In this document: piece after piece, positions 8,267 through 16,581 of the stretch | Layout of the letters: the number at the start of each line of letters is the position of its first letter | Numbering within the stretch: the first letter of the stretch is position 1 | From: Tardiphaga sp. | Lineage (GTDB): Bacteria; Pseudomonadota; Alphaproteobacteria; Rhizobiales; Xanthobacteraceae | Direction of reading: 5' to 3' | NCBI GenBank assembly: GCA_014377915.1 | Contig: JACMOT010000579.1 | Span: 1 to 30,425, forward strand | DNA length: 30,425 nucleotides | The notes under the pieces: generated by a model | Databases searched by the model: none | Told to the model about the DNA's origin: nothing | Seen by the model: the letters and a program-made list of their open reading frames with translations, nothing else | Made by a program: the position numbers and the translations under genes

Positions 8267-8956
8267 GTGATCATCCGTCGTTGGATTGTGCCGCTGACCA
8301 TGGCCGTCTTTGCCATGCAGGCCCTCGAAGTTCATGCCCAGGGGGCGTTTCCCGCGCCCTTGCCAAGCGGGGCGGCGGCGCCCGCCAGTGCTTCGCCATT
8401 CCCGCCCGTCAATGGCGGCGGAGGATCGGCGTTTCCGCCGGTCAACGGCACCCCTTCCGCGCCCAGCGCCTTTCCATCGACCGGCGCGCCTCCGGTCGGC
8501 GGCGGCTTTTCACAGCCGCAACCGCAGCAGGCCGGCCCGCCCGGTGGCGACGATTGCATGAAAGGCTTCCTGCCATTGCGGCAGGAGGCTGAAAAGCGCG
8601 GCGCTGCGATCAAGGCGGCGAGCGAACGCAAGGCCCCGCCCGAAGAGGCCTGCAAGCTGATCAGCGCGTTTTCGCAGGTCGAGGTCCGGATGATCAAATA
8701 CATCGAAGGCAACGCGCAGAAATGCGGCATTCCGGCCGCGGTCGGCGATCAGATGAAGACCGGCCACAAGAATACCGAAGGCATGCGGCAGAAGGTCTGC
8801 GGTGTCGCCAGCCAGCAGCAGCAGCGCGGGCCCGCCGCGCCGCGCCTCAGCGACCTGCTGGGGTCGTCGACGGCGCTGCCGGAGGCCTCGACCGGCGCCA
8901 AGAAGAGTGGCGGTACCACCTTCGATACGCTGAACGGCAACGTGCTCGCGCGATGA
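8267..8956 (+). CDS. Secreted Pro/Gly-rich protein with four cysteines, unknown function
   Basis: I do not recognise a named family. The 229-residue product starts at GTG, supported by a perfect GGAGGA six bases upstream. Residues 1-25 form a signal peptide ending VHAQ. A Pro/Gly/Ser/Ala-rich linker with repeated PFPPVNG-like units fills about 26-93. The folded part (about 95-185) is helical and has four cysteines (97, 129, 153, 178), enough for two disulphides, followed by a Gln-rich patch and a Ser/Gly-rich tail. A periplasmic location is likely. It ends 7 bp before the ubiA start, so the two genes are probably cotranscribed, but no functional link to ubiquinone is evident. Confidence 0.8.
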   Translation: MIIRRWIVPLTMAVFAMQALEVHAQGAFPAPLPSGAAAPASASPFPPVNGGGGSAFPPVNGTPSAPSAFPSTGAPPVGGGFSQPQPQQAGPPGGDDCMKGFLPLRQEAEKRGAAIKAASERKAPPEEACKLISAFSQVEVRMIKYIEGNAQKCGIPAAVGDQMKTGHKNTEGMRQKVCGVASQQQQRGPAAPRLSDLLGSSTALPEASTGAKKSGGTTFDTLNGNVLAR

Positions 8957-8963
8957 TAGCGCG

Positions 8964-9899
8964 ATGAGCGACGCGGCCTCCCGAGTTGCGGACGCGACCG
9001 ATAACTGGGTCGACCGCGTCGCGCCGCTGTGGTCGCGACCCTATCTGCGGCTGGCGCGCTTCGATCGTCCGATCGGATCATGGCTGCTGCTGATGCCGTG
9101 CTGGTGGTCGGCGGCGCTGGCCACCGGGATCGCCCGCGATACCGAGCAATTGCCGCTGATGCTGGGGCTGTTCTTTATCGGCGCCTTCGTGATGCGCGGC
9201 GCCGGTTGCACCTGGAACGACATCACCGATCGCGACCTCGACGCCAGGGTCGAGCGCACCCGTTCGCGGCCGATCCCGGCCGGTCAGGTCAGCGTCAGGC
9301 GCGCCGCGTTGTTCCTGGTGCTGCAGGCGTTGATCGGCTTCATGATCCTGATCCAGTTCAACGGCTTTGCGGTTCTGACCGGCATCGCCTCGTTGCTGAT
9401 CGTCGCGGCCTATCCCTTCATGAAGCGTATCACCTATTGGCCGCAGATCGTGCTTGGCCTCGCCTTCTCATGGGGCGCGCTGATGGGCTTCGCGGTCCAG
9501 TTCGGTCAACTCGATGCGACGGCCTTGTTGCTGTATGCCGGGTCGATCTCCTGGGTGATTGGCTACGACACCATCTACGCGCACCAGGACACCGAGGACG
9601 ACGCGCTGATCGGTATCAAGTCGACGGCGCTGCTGTTCGGCGCGCGCACGCGACCCGCCCTGATGGCGTTCTACGGCGTCGCTGTGCTGCTGATTGGTGC
9701 GGCGCTGGCGCGCGCCGGCGCGCATGAGCCGGCCTGGCTCGGGCTCGCGGCGTTCGCCACGCATCTGGTCTGGCAAATTACCCGCGTCGATATCCGTGAC
9801 CCCATTCTCTGCCTGCGCGTGTTCAAATCGAACCGTGATGCGGGGGGACTGCTGCTGGCCGGATTACTGGTCGACGCGGTGATGCGGGCGGCGGCTTAG
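8964..9899 (+). CDS. ubiA: 4-hydroxybenzoate polyprenyltransferase UbiA
   Basis: A 311-residue integral inner-membrane prenyltransferase that attaches the polyprenyl tail to 4-hydroxybenzoate in ubiquinone synthesis. Multiple hydrophobic helices alternate with two Asp-rich Mg-diphosphate motifs: NDITDRDLDARVERTRSRP near residues 78-97 and YDTIYAHQDTEDD near 195-208. The PIPAGQVS segment after the first motif is also typical. It follows the secreted Cys protein with only 7 bp between, and is convergent with the DUF6101 gene 16 bp downstream. Length and motifs favour UbiA over the related haem O or chlorophyll synthases. Confidence 0.94.
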   Translation: MSDAASRVADATDNWVDRVAPLWSRPYLRLARFDRPIGSWLLLMPCWWSAALATGIARDTEQLPLMLGLFFIGAFVMRGAGCTWNDITDRDLDARVERTRSRPIPAGQVSVRRAALFLVLQALIGFMILIQFNGFAVLTGIASLLIVAAYPFMKRITYWPQIVLGLAFSWGALMGFAVQFGQLDATALLLYAGSISWVIGYDTIYAHQDTEDDALIGIKSTALLFGARTRPALMAFYGVAVLLIGAALARAGAHEPAWLGLAAFATHLVWQITRVDIRDPILCLRVFKSNRDAGGLLLAGLLVDAVMRAAA

Positions 9900-9915
9900 G
9901 CCGCCTTTGGCAAGA

Positions 9916-10440
9916 TCAATCCCGCGCGATAATCTCGCGCTCGCCGTGATACATACCGGCCGCGTTGAGCAGCGCGCCGGGACGGCGACGTACCAGGAAT
10001 TTGGGGCGGCGTTCGCGAATGGCGTTGCGGCGGCGGCGGCGCATGGCGGGTTCGCGGATGATTTCTTCCGGTAGTTGCGGAAGCGCGAAGATCTCGCTCC
10101 ACATCTGCCACGCGGTATCGATCTCGACGCGATCGGCGCTGACACATAACGGGATCGACAGCGCCGGATCGCGATGCGCCAGTACCAGCGTCTTGGCATC
10201 GTCGAGGCCGCGCAGGGCGACGCCGAGAAAGTCGCTGACGCGGACGTTGATCGCCATTCGCATGCCGCGCACGGCGCGGTGCAGCACGACGCGTTCGCGG
10301 TGCAGTTCGATATGCCGGACACTGCCGTCCGCGCGCTGGTCATGCGCGTCGAAGCGGACCGGTAGCGAGTGGGGGTCGAGCCGCAATGCGCTGCTCGACC
10401 CTTCGGGATTTCTCCCGCCTGTTACTGTTTGATGCCTCAC
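9916..10440 (-). CDS. DUF6101-like protein, function unknown
   Basis: A 174-residue basic protein beginning at GTG (10440), with GGGGAG nine bases upstream. No signal peptide or membrane segment is seen. The first two thirds look like a mixed alpha/beta domain (VRFDAHDQR, VRHIELHRERVVLHRA). The C-terminal third is very Arg-rich (RRRRRNAIRERRPKF), suggesting nucleic acid or acidic surface contact. I associate it with the DUF6101 family from rhizobial genomes from memory, with moderate certainty. It is convergent with ubiA and divergent from pmbA. No function is proposed. Confidence 0.65.
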   Translation of the reverse strand: MRHQTVTGGRNPEGSSSALRLDPHSLPVRFDAHDQRADGSVRHIELHRERVVLHRAVRGMRMAINVRVSDFLGVALRGLDDAKTLVLAHRDPALSIPLCVSADRVEIDTAWQMWSEIFALPQLPEEIIREPAMRRRRRNAIRERRPKFLVRRRPGALLNAAGMYHGEREIIARD

Positions 10441-10548
10441 GGCTTTTATCTCCCCGCCGAAATTATGCTTTCGGTCGATGGGGAGAGGATGCCAGAGCGG
10501 AATCGGAAACCGCTTAAAAAGGCTGGTTAATCGAATCCGATCGACCTT

Positions 10549-10575
10549 GCTTCCGTCCGCATGATTGACGGAAGC
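10549..10575. promoter_or_regulatory. Inverted repeat in the DUF6101/pmbA divergent region
   Basis: GCTTCCGTC (10549-10557) and GACGGAAGC (10567-10575) form perfect 9-bp arms with a 9-nt spacer. The spacer contains CATGATTGACG-type sequence that recurs as CATGATTGACG at 10584-10594. The region 10441-10723 contains no other gene. The repeat could be an operator for either divergent gene or a hairpin; no T-run supports a terminator. Confidence 0.4.
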
Positions 10576-10723
10576 TTGGCAGACATGATTGACGAGACCT
10601 TGCCGGAGCCTTGAAATTCTTTAGCTTTTCGGGCTCCGAATGCTTGAAGTCGCTGTCAAATAAGCACATCTCTTGACCAGGCCGTCTGGCTGCCAAACTC
10701 TTCAATTGCCCGGGATTTTGTTC

Positions 10724-12124
10724 GTGATTTCTTCACCAATCTCTTCATCGCCTGCTTCGTTGAAATCCGCCAATGCCGACCTGTTCGATCAGTCCGCGCT
10801 GTCGACGCTGGCGCATCGCCTCGTCGAGGCCGCGAAACGGGCCGGCGCCGATGCCGCGGATGCGGTTGCCGTGCGCGGCGTGTCGCATGGTGTCGAGGTG
10901 CGCGACGGCAAGGTCGAGGCTTCCGAGCGCTCCGAGGGCGACGATGTCGGCCTGCGGGTATTCGTCGGCAAGCGCCAGGCGGTGATCTCCACCAATGATG
11001 TGTCGGGCGACAACGTCGCCCAGCTCGCCGAGCGCGCGGTGGCGATGGCCCGCGTCGCGCCTGACGACCAGTATGTCGGTCTCGCCGATATCGAATTGCT
11101 GGCGCGCGACTTTCCGCAGCTCGATCTGCTCGATCCGGTAACGCCGTCGGTCAAGGAGCTGGAGCGGCGCGCAGTCGAAGCCGAGCAGGCCGCGCTGGCG
11201 GTGAAGGGCGTGACGAAGTCGTCCGGCGCCTCCGCGTCGACCGGTATCGGCGGCATGGTGCTGGTGACCTCGACCGGCTTCCAGGGCGCCTATCTGCGCT
11301 CGAGCCAGAGCATTTCGGTAACCGCCATTGTCGGCGACGGCACCAATATGGAGCGCGATTACGCCTACACCTCGGCGCCGCATGCGTCCGATCTGGATTC
11401 GCCGGCCGAGATCGGCAAGCTGGCCGGCGAGCGCACCGTGGCGCGCGCCAATCCGCGCAAGGTCGCCAGCTGCAAGGTGCCGGTGATTTTTGATCCGCGC
11501 GTCTCCAATACGCTGGTCGGCCATATCGTCGGCGCGGCCAATGGCGCCTCGATCGCGCGGAAGACCAGCTTCCTCAAGGACAGTCTCGGCAAGCAGCTGT
11601 TCAACAAGAACATCCGCATCATCGACGACCCGCTGCGGGTGCGCGGGTTGCGCTCGCAATCCTTCGACGCCGAGGGCGTCGCGGTCAGGAAGACGGCGAT
11701 CATCGACGGCGGCGTGTTGACGACCTGGCTGTTGGATTGTGCCACCGCGCGCGAACTCGGCATGACCACCACCGGTCATGCGCATCGCGGCGTGTCGTCG
11801 TCGCCGTCGCCGGGGGCCTATAATCTGCACATGGAAGCGGGTGAGCCGACCCCGGCCGAGCTGATCGCCGATATCAAGGAAGGCTTTTACGTCACCGACC
11901 TGATCGGATCCGGCGTCAACGGCGTCCCCGGCGTCTACAGCCGCGGTGCCGGCGGGTTCTGGATCGAGAATGGCCAGCTGACCTATGCGGTCAGCGAGAT
12001 CACCATCGCCGGGCACCTGTTCGAGATCTTCAAGTCGATGCAGCCAGCCAACGACCTCAACTTCCGTTACGGCGTCAACGCGCCGACCATCCGCGTCGAA
12101 GGCCTGACGATTGCCGGACGCTGA
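10724..12124 (+). CDS. pmbA: TldD/PmbA family protein, PmbA (TldE) type
   Basis: About 466 residues. TldD-TldE is a heterodimeric metalloprotease that processes microcin B17 and CcdA in E. coli; the TldE/PmbA subunit lacks the catalytic HExxxH. No such motif is visible here, and the glycine-rich C-terminus (LIGSGVNGVPGVYSRGAGGFWIENG) is PmbA-like. The start is uncertain: the frame opens at 10673, and GTG at 10724 gives a natural N-terminus (MISSPISSS...), but no clear ribosome binding site is present. The 3' end overlaps the cysQ-like gene by 14 bases. A TldD partner is not in the window. Its substrate in this organism is unknown. Confidence 0.88.
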   Translation: MISSPISSSPASLKSANADLFDQSALSTLAHRLVEAAKRAGADAADAVAVRGVSHGVEVRDGKVEASERSEGDDVGLRVFVGKRQAVISTNDVSGDNVAQLAERAVAMARVAPDDQYVGLADIELLARDFPQLDLLDPVTPSVKELERRAVEAEQAALAVKGVTKSSGASASTGIGGMVLVTSTGFQGAYLRSSQSISVTAIVGDGTNMERDYAYTSAPHASDLDSPAEIGKLAGERTVARANPRKVASCKVPVIFDPRVSNTLVGHIVGAANGASIARKTSFLKDSLGKQLFNKNIRIIDDPLRVRGLRSQSFDAEGVAVRKTAIIDGGVLTTWLLDCATARELGMTTTGHAHRGVSSSPSPGAYNLHMEAGEPTPAELIADIKEGFYVTDLIGSGVNGVPGVYSRGAGGFWIENGQLTYAVSEITIAGHLFEIFKSMQPANDLNFRYGVNAPTIRVEGLTIAGR

Positions 12125-12920
12125 CGCCTCGCGCGCCGATCGGCTGACCCGCGACGCCGACCTGCTGGAGCGGACGGTCCGCGATGCCGGGGCGCTTGGC
12201 CTGTCGATGTTTCGTACCGAACTGAAGATGTGGACCAAGGCTGGGTCCTCACCGGTGTCGGAGGCGGACATCGCCGTCAACGACCTGATCCAGACCCGGC
12301 TACAGGCGGCGACGCCTGATTATGGCTGGTTGTCCGAGGAAAGCGCCGACGATGAAATCCGGCTTGGCAGGCGTCTGACCTGGATCATCGATCCGATCGA
12401 CGGCACCCGCGGCTATCTCGCCGGCCGTGAGGACTGGTGCGTCAGCGTGGCGCTGGTGGAGGATAACCGGCCCCTGCTGGCGGCGGTGTTCGCGCCCTCC
12501 AGCGATGAATTCTTCTTTGCTGTCCGCGGCCAAGGCACCACCTGGAACGGTGCGCGGATTACCGCGGCGCCGGGAGCCGGGCTGGATTTCCCCCGTATCG
12601 CCGGGCCGAAGCCGCTGGTCGAGCGTCTCGCCCCGGCGCAGCAGGAGATCATGCTGTATCCACGGATCGGATCGCTGGCGCTTCGGCTGTGCTGGGTGGC
12701 AAATGGCAAGCTCGACGCCGCTTTTGCCGGCGGCCAGAGCCGCGACTGGGATCTCGCCGCGGCGGATTTGATCGTCCACGAAGCGAATGGTAGAATGAGC
12801 GAGCTTTCCGGCGAACCAATCCTCTATAACCGCCAGGAAGTCACGCACGGGTTGCTGGTGGCTGCGGGGACCGATCGTCATGCCCACATCGTTGAGCAAT
12901 TTCGCAATCGCCGGTTCTGA
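12111..12920 (+). CDS. Inositol monophosphatase family, CysQ-like 3'(2'),5'-bisphosphate nucleotidase
   Basis: A 269-residue Mg-dependent phosphatase. The metal-site motifs are clear: SEES (about 80-83), WIIDPIDGTRGY (about 90-101) and the C-terminal WDLAAADLIVHEANG. CysQ-type enzymes hydrolyse 3'-phosphoadenosine 5'-phosphate from sulphate assimilation; others act on inositol phosphates or fructose 1,6-bisphosphate. The GTRGYLAGREDWCVS context is closer to CysQ, but substrate cannot be fixed by eye. The most upstream start consistent with a family N-terminus is TTG at 12111, with GAAGG eight bases before it, inside the end of pmbA. This implies coupling to pmbA. Confidence 0.82.
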   Translation: MPDADASRADRLTRDADLLERTVRDAGALGLSMFRTELKMWTKAGSSPVSEADIAVNDLIQTRLQAATPDYGWLSEESADDEIRLGRRLTWIIDPIDGTRGYLAGREDWCVSVALVEDNRPLLAAVFAPSSDEFFFAVRGQGTTWNGARITAAPGAGLDFPRIAGPKPLVERLAPAQQEIMLYPRIGSLALRLCWVANGKLDAAFAGGQSRDWDLAAADLIVHEANGRMSELSGEPILYNRQEVTHGLLVAAGTDRHAHIVEQFRNRRF

Positions 12921-12979
12921 TCCGTCGCGACCCATTCAAATCATCTGACAACAGCCGGGCAGCTGTAGGAAAAACATTG

Positions 12980-13222
12980 ATGTCGGACGCGCAGCAATTG
13001 CTTCATCTGGTCGTTGGCGGCGAATTGGCCGACCTGAAGGGCACCACCTTCAAGGATCTGAGCCAGGTCGAGACAGTGGGTTATTACCCGAATTACGCCT
13101 CGGCCTTCGCCGCATGGAAGGCGAGGGCGCAGCAGACCGTCGACAACGCCCACATGCGATATTTCATCGTCCACCTCCATCGTTTGCTCGATCCAGGTCA
13201 AGACTCGAAGCCTGCCAGTTGA
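12980..13222 (+). CDS. DUF4170 small protein
   Basis: An 80-residue cytoplasmic protein, MSDAQQLLHLVVGGE and on, with conserved-looking VVGGEL, YPNYASAFAAWKA and RYFIVHLHRLLDP segments. The fold and role are unknown. ATG at 12980 has AGGA nine bases upstream; a TTG immediately before it is less likely. It opens the envelope operon: its stop TGA (13220-13222) shares bases with the TTG start of the acyltransferase gene. The family is widespread in alphaproteobacteria at this position before lipid A genes, which suggests but does not prove an envelope role. Confidence 0.83.
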   Translation: MSDAQQLLHLVVGGELADLKGTTFKDLSQVETVGYYPNYASAFAAWKARAQQTVDNAHMRYFIVHLHRLLDPGQDSKPAS

Positions 13223-13932
13223 AACGACTGCTTCGCAACACGCTGCGCAGCAGCTGGGTTCAGCGCGCCGCGGGCTTCATCGCGGCCGAATTTCTGCGGC
13301 TGGTGTGGAAGACCAACACTTTCACGCTCGATCCGCCTAATGTTTATGACATTGTCGAGCCCGAAATGCCGGTCATTCTGGCATTCTGGCACGGCCAGCA
13401 CTTCATGACGCCGTTCATCAAGCGCAAGGATTACAAGGGCAAGGTGCTGATCTCGCGGCACCGCGACGGCGAGTTCAACGCGCTGGCCGCGGAGCGGCTG
13501 GGCATCGGCACCGTTCGCGGCTCCGGCGACCATGGCGGCGCATTTCACCGCAAGGGAGGCGTCGGCGCCTTCAAGGAGATGGTGCGGGTGCTGGAGCAGG
13601 GCATCAACATGGCGCTGACCGCCGACGTGCCGAAGCGCTCGCGGGTGGCCGGCATGGGCATCATCATGCTGGCGCGCGAGAGCGGTCGGCCGATCATGCC
13701 GTTCGCCATGGCCACCAGCCGTTTCGTCCAGCTCAAGAATTGGGACCGCACCACCATCAACCTGCCCTTCGGTCGCGGCATATTGGTCGGCGGCGAACCG
13801 ATCAGCGTGCCGGCCGATGCCGATCAGGCGATGATGGAGACATTGCGGGCGAGGCTGGAGGCGACGCTGAACGATGCCACGCAGCTCGCTTATATTGCCA
13901 TCGGCCGGCCGGAAAGCGCCGGTCATGCCTAA
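13219..13932 (+). CDS. DUF374 lysophospholipid acyltransferase family protein
   Basis: A 237-residue membrane-associated protein. A hydrophobic N-terminal stretch (about 12-25) probably anchors it. FWHGQHFMTPF and SRHRDGEF are DUF374 signatures, the second resembling the acyltransferase HX4D box; TADVPKRSR is the probable acceptor-binding region. The TTG at 13219 is the only start consistent with the family N-terminus and is coupled as TTGA to the DUF4170 stop. Its 3' end overlaps waaA by 8 bases. The place next to waaA and lpxK suggests an acyl transfer in lipid A or related lipid formation; no biochemical assignment can be made from sequence. Confidence 0.83.
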   Translation: MKRLLRNTLRSSWVQRAAGFIAAEFLRLVWKTNTFTLDPPNVYDIVEPEMPVILAFWHGQHFMTPFIKRKDYKGKVLISRHRDGEFNALAAERLGIGTVRGSGDHGGAFHRKGGVGAFKEMVRVLEQGINMALTADVPKRSRVAGMGIIMLARESGRPIMPFAMATSRFVQLKNWDRTTINLPFGRGILVGGEPISVPADADQAMMETLRARLEATLNDATQLAYIAIGRPESAGHA

Positions 13933-15229
13933 ATCGCTGCCGATCACGCTGCGCGTCTATCGCCGAATAGCCGCGGTGCTGGCGCCGCTGGCCCCGATCC
14001 TGATCCAGCGGCGGCTGAAACAGAACAAGGAAGATCCGGCGCGCCTCGGCGAACGTCGCGGTTTGACGACAGCCGCGCGCCCCGTGGGACCGCTGGTGTG
14101 GATTCACGGCGCCAGCGTCGGCGAGGTGCTGGCGGCGGCAGCCCTGATCGAGCGGCTTCGCGCCCTCAACATTCGCATCCTGCTGACCTCCGGCACGGTA
14201 ACCTCGGCGGAGATCGTCGCCAGGCGCTTCCCGGCCGATATTATCCATCAATATATCCCGTTCGATTCGCCGCGCTTTGTCGGCCGCTTTCTCGATCACT
14301 GGCGGCCCAGCCTGGCGCTGTTCATCGAATCCGACCTGTGGCCGAACCTGATCCTGTCCGGTTTTGCGCGGCGGATGCCGATGGTACTGATCAACGGCCG
14401 GATGTCGCCGCGCTCGTTTCCGCGCTGGCAGAAGATGTCGGCGACCATCGCCGCGCTGCTCGGCCGCTTCGATATTTGTCTGGCGCAATCCGATAATGAT
14501 GCTGACCGCTTCGGCGCGCTCGGCTCGCGCAATGTCGTCGTCACCGGCAATCTCAAGCTCGACGTGGCGGCGCCGCCCGCCGATCCGGCGAAGCTTGAAC
14601 GGCTGATCTCGGTGATGCGCGGCCGTCCGGTGATCGTGGCATCGTCCACCCATGCCGGCGAAGAGGAAATCCTGCTCGAAACCCACCGGGTGCTGGCCGG
14701 CTTCTTTCCGTCGTTGCTCACGGTGATCGTGCCGCGCCATGCCCATCGCGGCGAGGCGGTAGCCCGGATGATCGCCGCGACCGGCGCGCAGGTCGCGCTG
14801 CGGTCGCGCGAGGAATTGCCGACCGCGCTGACCGATATCTATGTCGCCGATACCATGGGCGAGCTCGGCCTGTTCTACCGGCTGTCGCAGGTCATCTTCA
14901 TGGGTGGGTCGCTGGTGCCGCATGGCGGGCAGAACCCGATCGAGGCGATCAAGCTTGGCGCCTCCATCGTGCATGGCCCGCACGTGTTCAATTTCGCGGA
15001 TGTCTACCAGACGCTGGATGGCGCCGGCGGCGCCTGGCAGGCCCATTCGTCGGAGCAACTCGTCAAGCAGCTTGGCCACATGCTCGGCAATGAAGCGGCG
15101 CGCAGCGCGTCTGTTGAGGCCGCCGAACAGGTGGTGCTGCGGCTCGGCGGCGCGCTCGACCGCACCATGGCTGCGCTGGAGCCGTATCTGCTGCAGATGC
15201 AGTTGGAAATGGGCCAGGTCGATGCGTGA
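13925..15229 (+). CDS. waaA: 3-deoxy-D-manno-octulosonic acid (Kdo) transferase
   Basis: A 434-residue GT-B glycosyltransferase at the cytoplasmic face of the inner membrane that adds Kdo from CMP-Kdo to the lipid A precursor. Seen are a hydrophobic N-terminal anchor (about 15-32), WIHGASVGE with the conserved catalytic Glu, FIESDLWPNLI, and the C-terminal donor-binding segment MGGSLVPHGGQNPIEA. The ATG at 13925 lies 8 bases inside the previous gene; the longer upstream frame is not needed. Its stop overlaps lpxK by 8 bases. Number of Kdo units added cannot be predicted. Confidence 0.95.
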   Translation: MPKSLPITLRVYRRIAAVLAPLAPILIQRRLKQNKEDPARLGERRGLTTAARPVGPLVWIHGASVGEVLAAAALIERLRALNIRILLTSGTVTSAEIVARRFPADIIHQYIPFDSPRFVGRFLDHWRPSLALFIESDLWPNLILSGFARRMPMVLINGRMSPRSFPRWQKMSATIAALLGRFDICLAQSDNDADRFGALGSRNVVVTGNLKLDVAAPPADPAKLERLISVMRGRPVIVASSTHAGEEEILLETHRVLAGFFPSLLTVIVPRHAHRGEAVARMIAATGAQVALRSREELPTALTDIYVADTMGELGLFYRLSQVIFMGGSLVPHGGQNPIEAIKLGASIVHGPHVFNFADVYQTLDGAGGAWQAHSSEQLVKQLGHMLGNEAARSASVEAAEQVVLRLGGALDRTMAALEPYLLQMQLEMGQVDA

Positions 15230-16226
15230 GCCGGCGTTCTGGCGGCGGCCATCCTCGTGGCTGTCGCGGCTGCTGATGCCGCTCGGCGCCGTCTATGGCG
15301 AAATCGCCGGCGCGCGGATGGGACGCCAGGGCGTCGTCGTCGGCATTCCAGTGCTCTGTGTCGGCAATTATCACGTCGGCGGCGCCGGCAAGACACCGAC
15401 CACGCTGGCCCTGGTCGCGCTGCTGCGCTCGATCGGCGAAACGCCGGTGGTGCTGAGCCGCGGCTATGGCGGCCGGCTGCGCGGCCCGGTCAAGGTCGAT
15501 GAGACGAGGCACAGCGCCGCCGATGTCGGCGACGAACCGCTGATGATGGCGCGGCAGGTGACGGTGGTGATCGCGCGCGACCGCGTCGCCGGCGCCGCGC
15601 TGGCGCGATCCACCGGCGCCAGCGTCATCGTGATGGATGACGGTTTTCAAAATCCCGCGGTCGCCAAGGACGCCTCGATTATCGTGATCGACGGCGACCG
15701 CGGCCTCGGCAATGGCCGCGTGCTGCCGGCCGGGCCGCTGCGGGCACCGCTCGATCTGCAGGTCGCGCGCACCGACGCGCTGGTGGTGGTGGGTAACGGC
15801 GTGGCGGCGGCGGGCGTCGCCGCGATGGTGGCGGGCAAAGGAATCCCGGTGTTGACCGCGTGGCTGACGCCGGATGACATCTCGCTGGCGGCCTTGCGCG
15901 GCGAGCGCGTGCTGGCGTTTGCCGGCATCGGCGATCCGGATCGCTTCTTCCGCACGCTGCGCGGTGCCGGGGTGGATGTGGCCGTCGAAAAGGCCTTCGC
16001 CGATCATCACGCCTATGGTGCCGCCGAGATCGATGCGCTGGTCACGCAGGCGACGCGTGACGGGCTGATGCTGGTGACCACGGAGAAGGACCTGGTCAAA
16101 CTGCGCGGCATGCCGGCGGCGGCATCCATCGTGCCGTTGGTGGTCACGCTGACCTTCGAGGACCAGGCAGGACTGCGGGCGTTCGTCATCGAACGATTGA
16201 ATCGCGCCCGGGCGATAAAGCGTTGA
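15222..16226 (+). CDS. lpxK: Tetraacyldisaccharide 4'-kinase LpxK
   Basis: A 334-residue inner-membrane kinase that phosphorylates the 4' position of the lipid A disaccharide. The P-loop VGGAGKTPTT starts at V52 and has the LpxK-specific sequence; SRGYGGR and VMDDGFQNP follow, both family hallmarks. The N-terminal ~25 residues are amphipathic/hydrophobic and fit membrane association. The ATG at 15222 is inside the last codons of waaA, so translation is coupled. It is the last gene of the plus-strand operon; DUF2093 is convergent 31 bp further. No intrinsic terminator is seen in the gap. Confidence 0.95.
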   Translation: MREPAFWRRPSSWLSRLLMPLGAVYGEIAGARMGRQGVVVGIPVLCVGNYHVGGAGKTPTTLALVALLRSIGETPVVLSRGYGGRLRGPVKVDETRHSAADVGDEPLMMARQVTVVIARDRVAGAALARSTGASVIVMDDGFQNPAVAKDASIIVIDGDRGLGNGRVLPAGPLRAPLDLQVARTDALVVVGNGVAAAGVAAMVAGKGIPVLTAWLTPDDISLAALRGERVLAFAGIGDPDRFFRTLRGAGVDVAVEKAFADHHAYGAAEIDALVTQATRDGLMLVTTEKDLVKLRGMPAAASIVPLVVTLTFEDQAGLRAFVIERLNRARAIKR

Positions 16227-16257
16227 ATCTTGTTCCGGACGCGGCGCGGCGACGTGC

Positions 16258-16482
16258 TCAGACCGCCTTCAAGGCGCCGGGATAATGCCGCTGCAGCACC
16301 GCTGTCGGCACCGCATAGGCCTCCTGCAGATCGACGCTCCAGTATTTCAGCTCGTCCAGTGGGATCCGCTCGCCGGTGATCGCGCAGCTGACAAAGGTGC
16401 CGGGCGACACCACGCGAAAATCGCCACCGAGATATTGCAGTTGCGCCTCGCCGCTGCCGGAGGGGCCGAATTTGTTCAGCAC
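16258..16482 (-). CDS. DUF2093 small protein
   Basis: A 74-residue protein of unknown function starting at GTG (16482) with AAGGA about seven bases upstream. The sequence contains LQYLGGDFRVVSPGTFVSCAITG and PLDELKYWSVDLQEAY segments characteristic of DUF2093. A single Cys is present and there is no signal peptide. It is convergent with lpxK and downstream of xseA on the same strand, with 99 bp between; a small hairpin (16500-16506/16511-16517) lies in that gap. Confidence 0.85.
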   Translation of the reverse strand: MLNKFGPSGSGEAQLQYLGGDFRVVSPGTFVSCAITGERIPLDELKYWSVDLQEAYAVPTAVLQRHYPGALKAV

Positions 16483-16499
16483 GGTCTGTTCCTTGTCGC

Positions 16500-16517
16500 T
16501 CCGGCGCAGTCGCCGGA
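16500..16517. other. Small hairpin between xseA and DUF2093
   Basis: TCCGGCG and CGCCGGA are separated by CAGT and sit about 18 bases upstream of the DUF2093 start and 65 bases past the xseA stop. It could be part of the DUF2093 leader or a weak transcript end for xseA. No T-run follows. Confidence 0.3.
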
Positions 16518-16581
16518 CAGCATTTGTTGGGGCGTTCCTAACACAAATAGGTCGGCACCGTCGCGGGTTAAAGGCTGGCCG

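Noticed and set aside
10745..12280. 511-residue minus-strand frame opposite pmbA
   Set aside because: Antisense shadow of pmbA and the cysQ-like gene; His/Arg/Asp-rich composition typical of such shadows.
13802..15079. 425-residue minus-strand frame opposite waaA
   Set aside because: Antisense shadow of an intact waaA gene.
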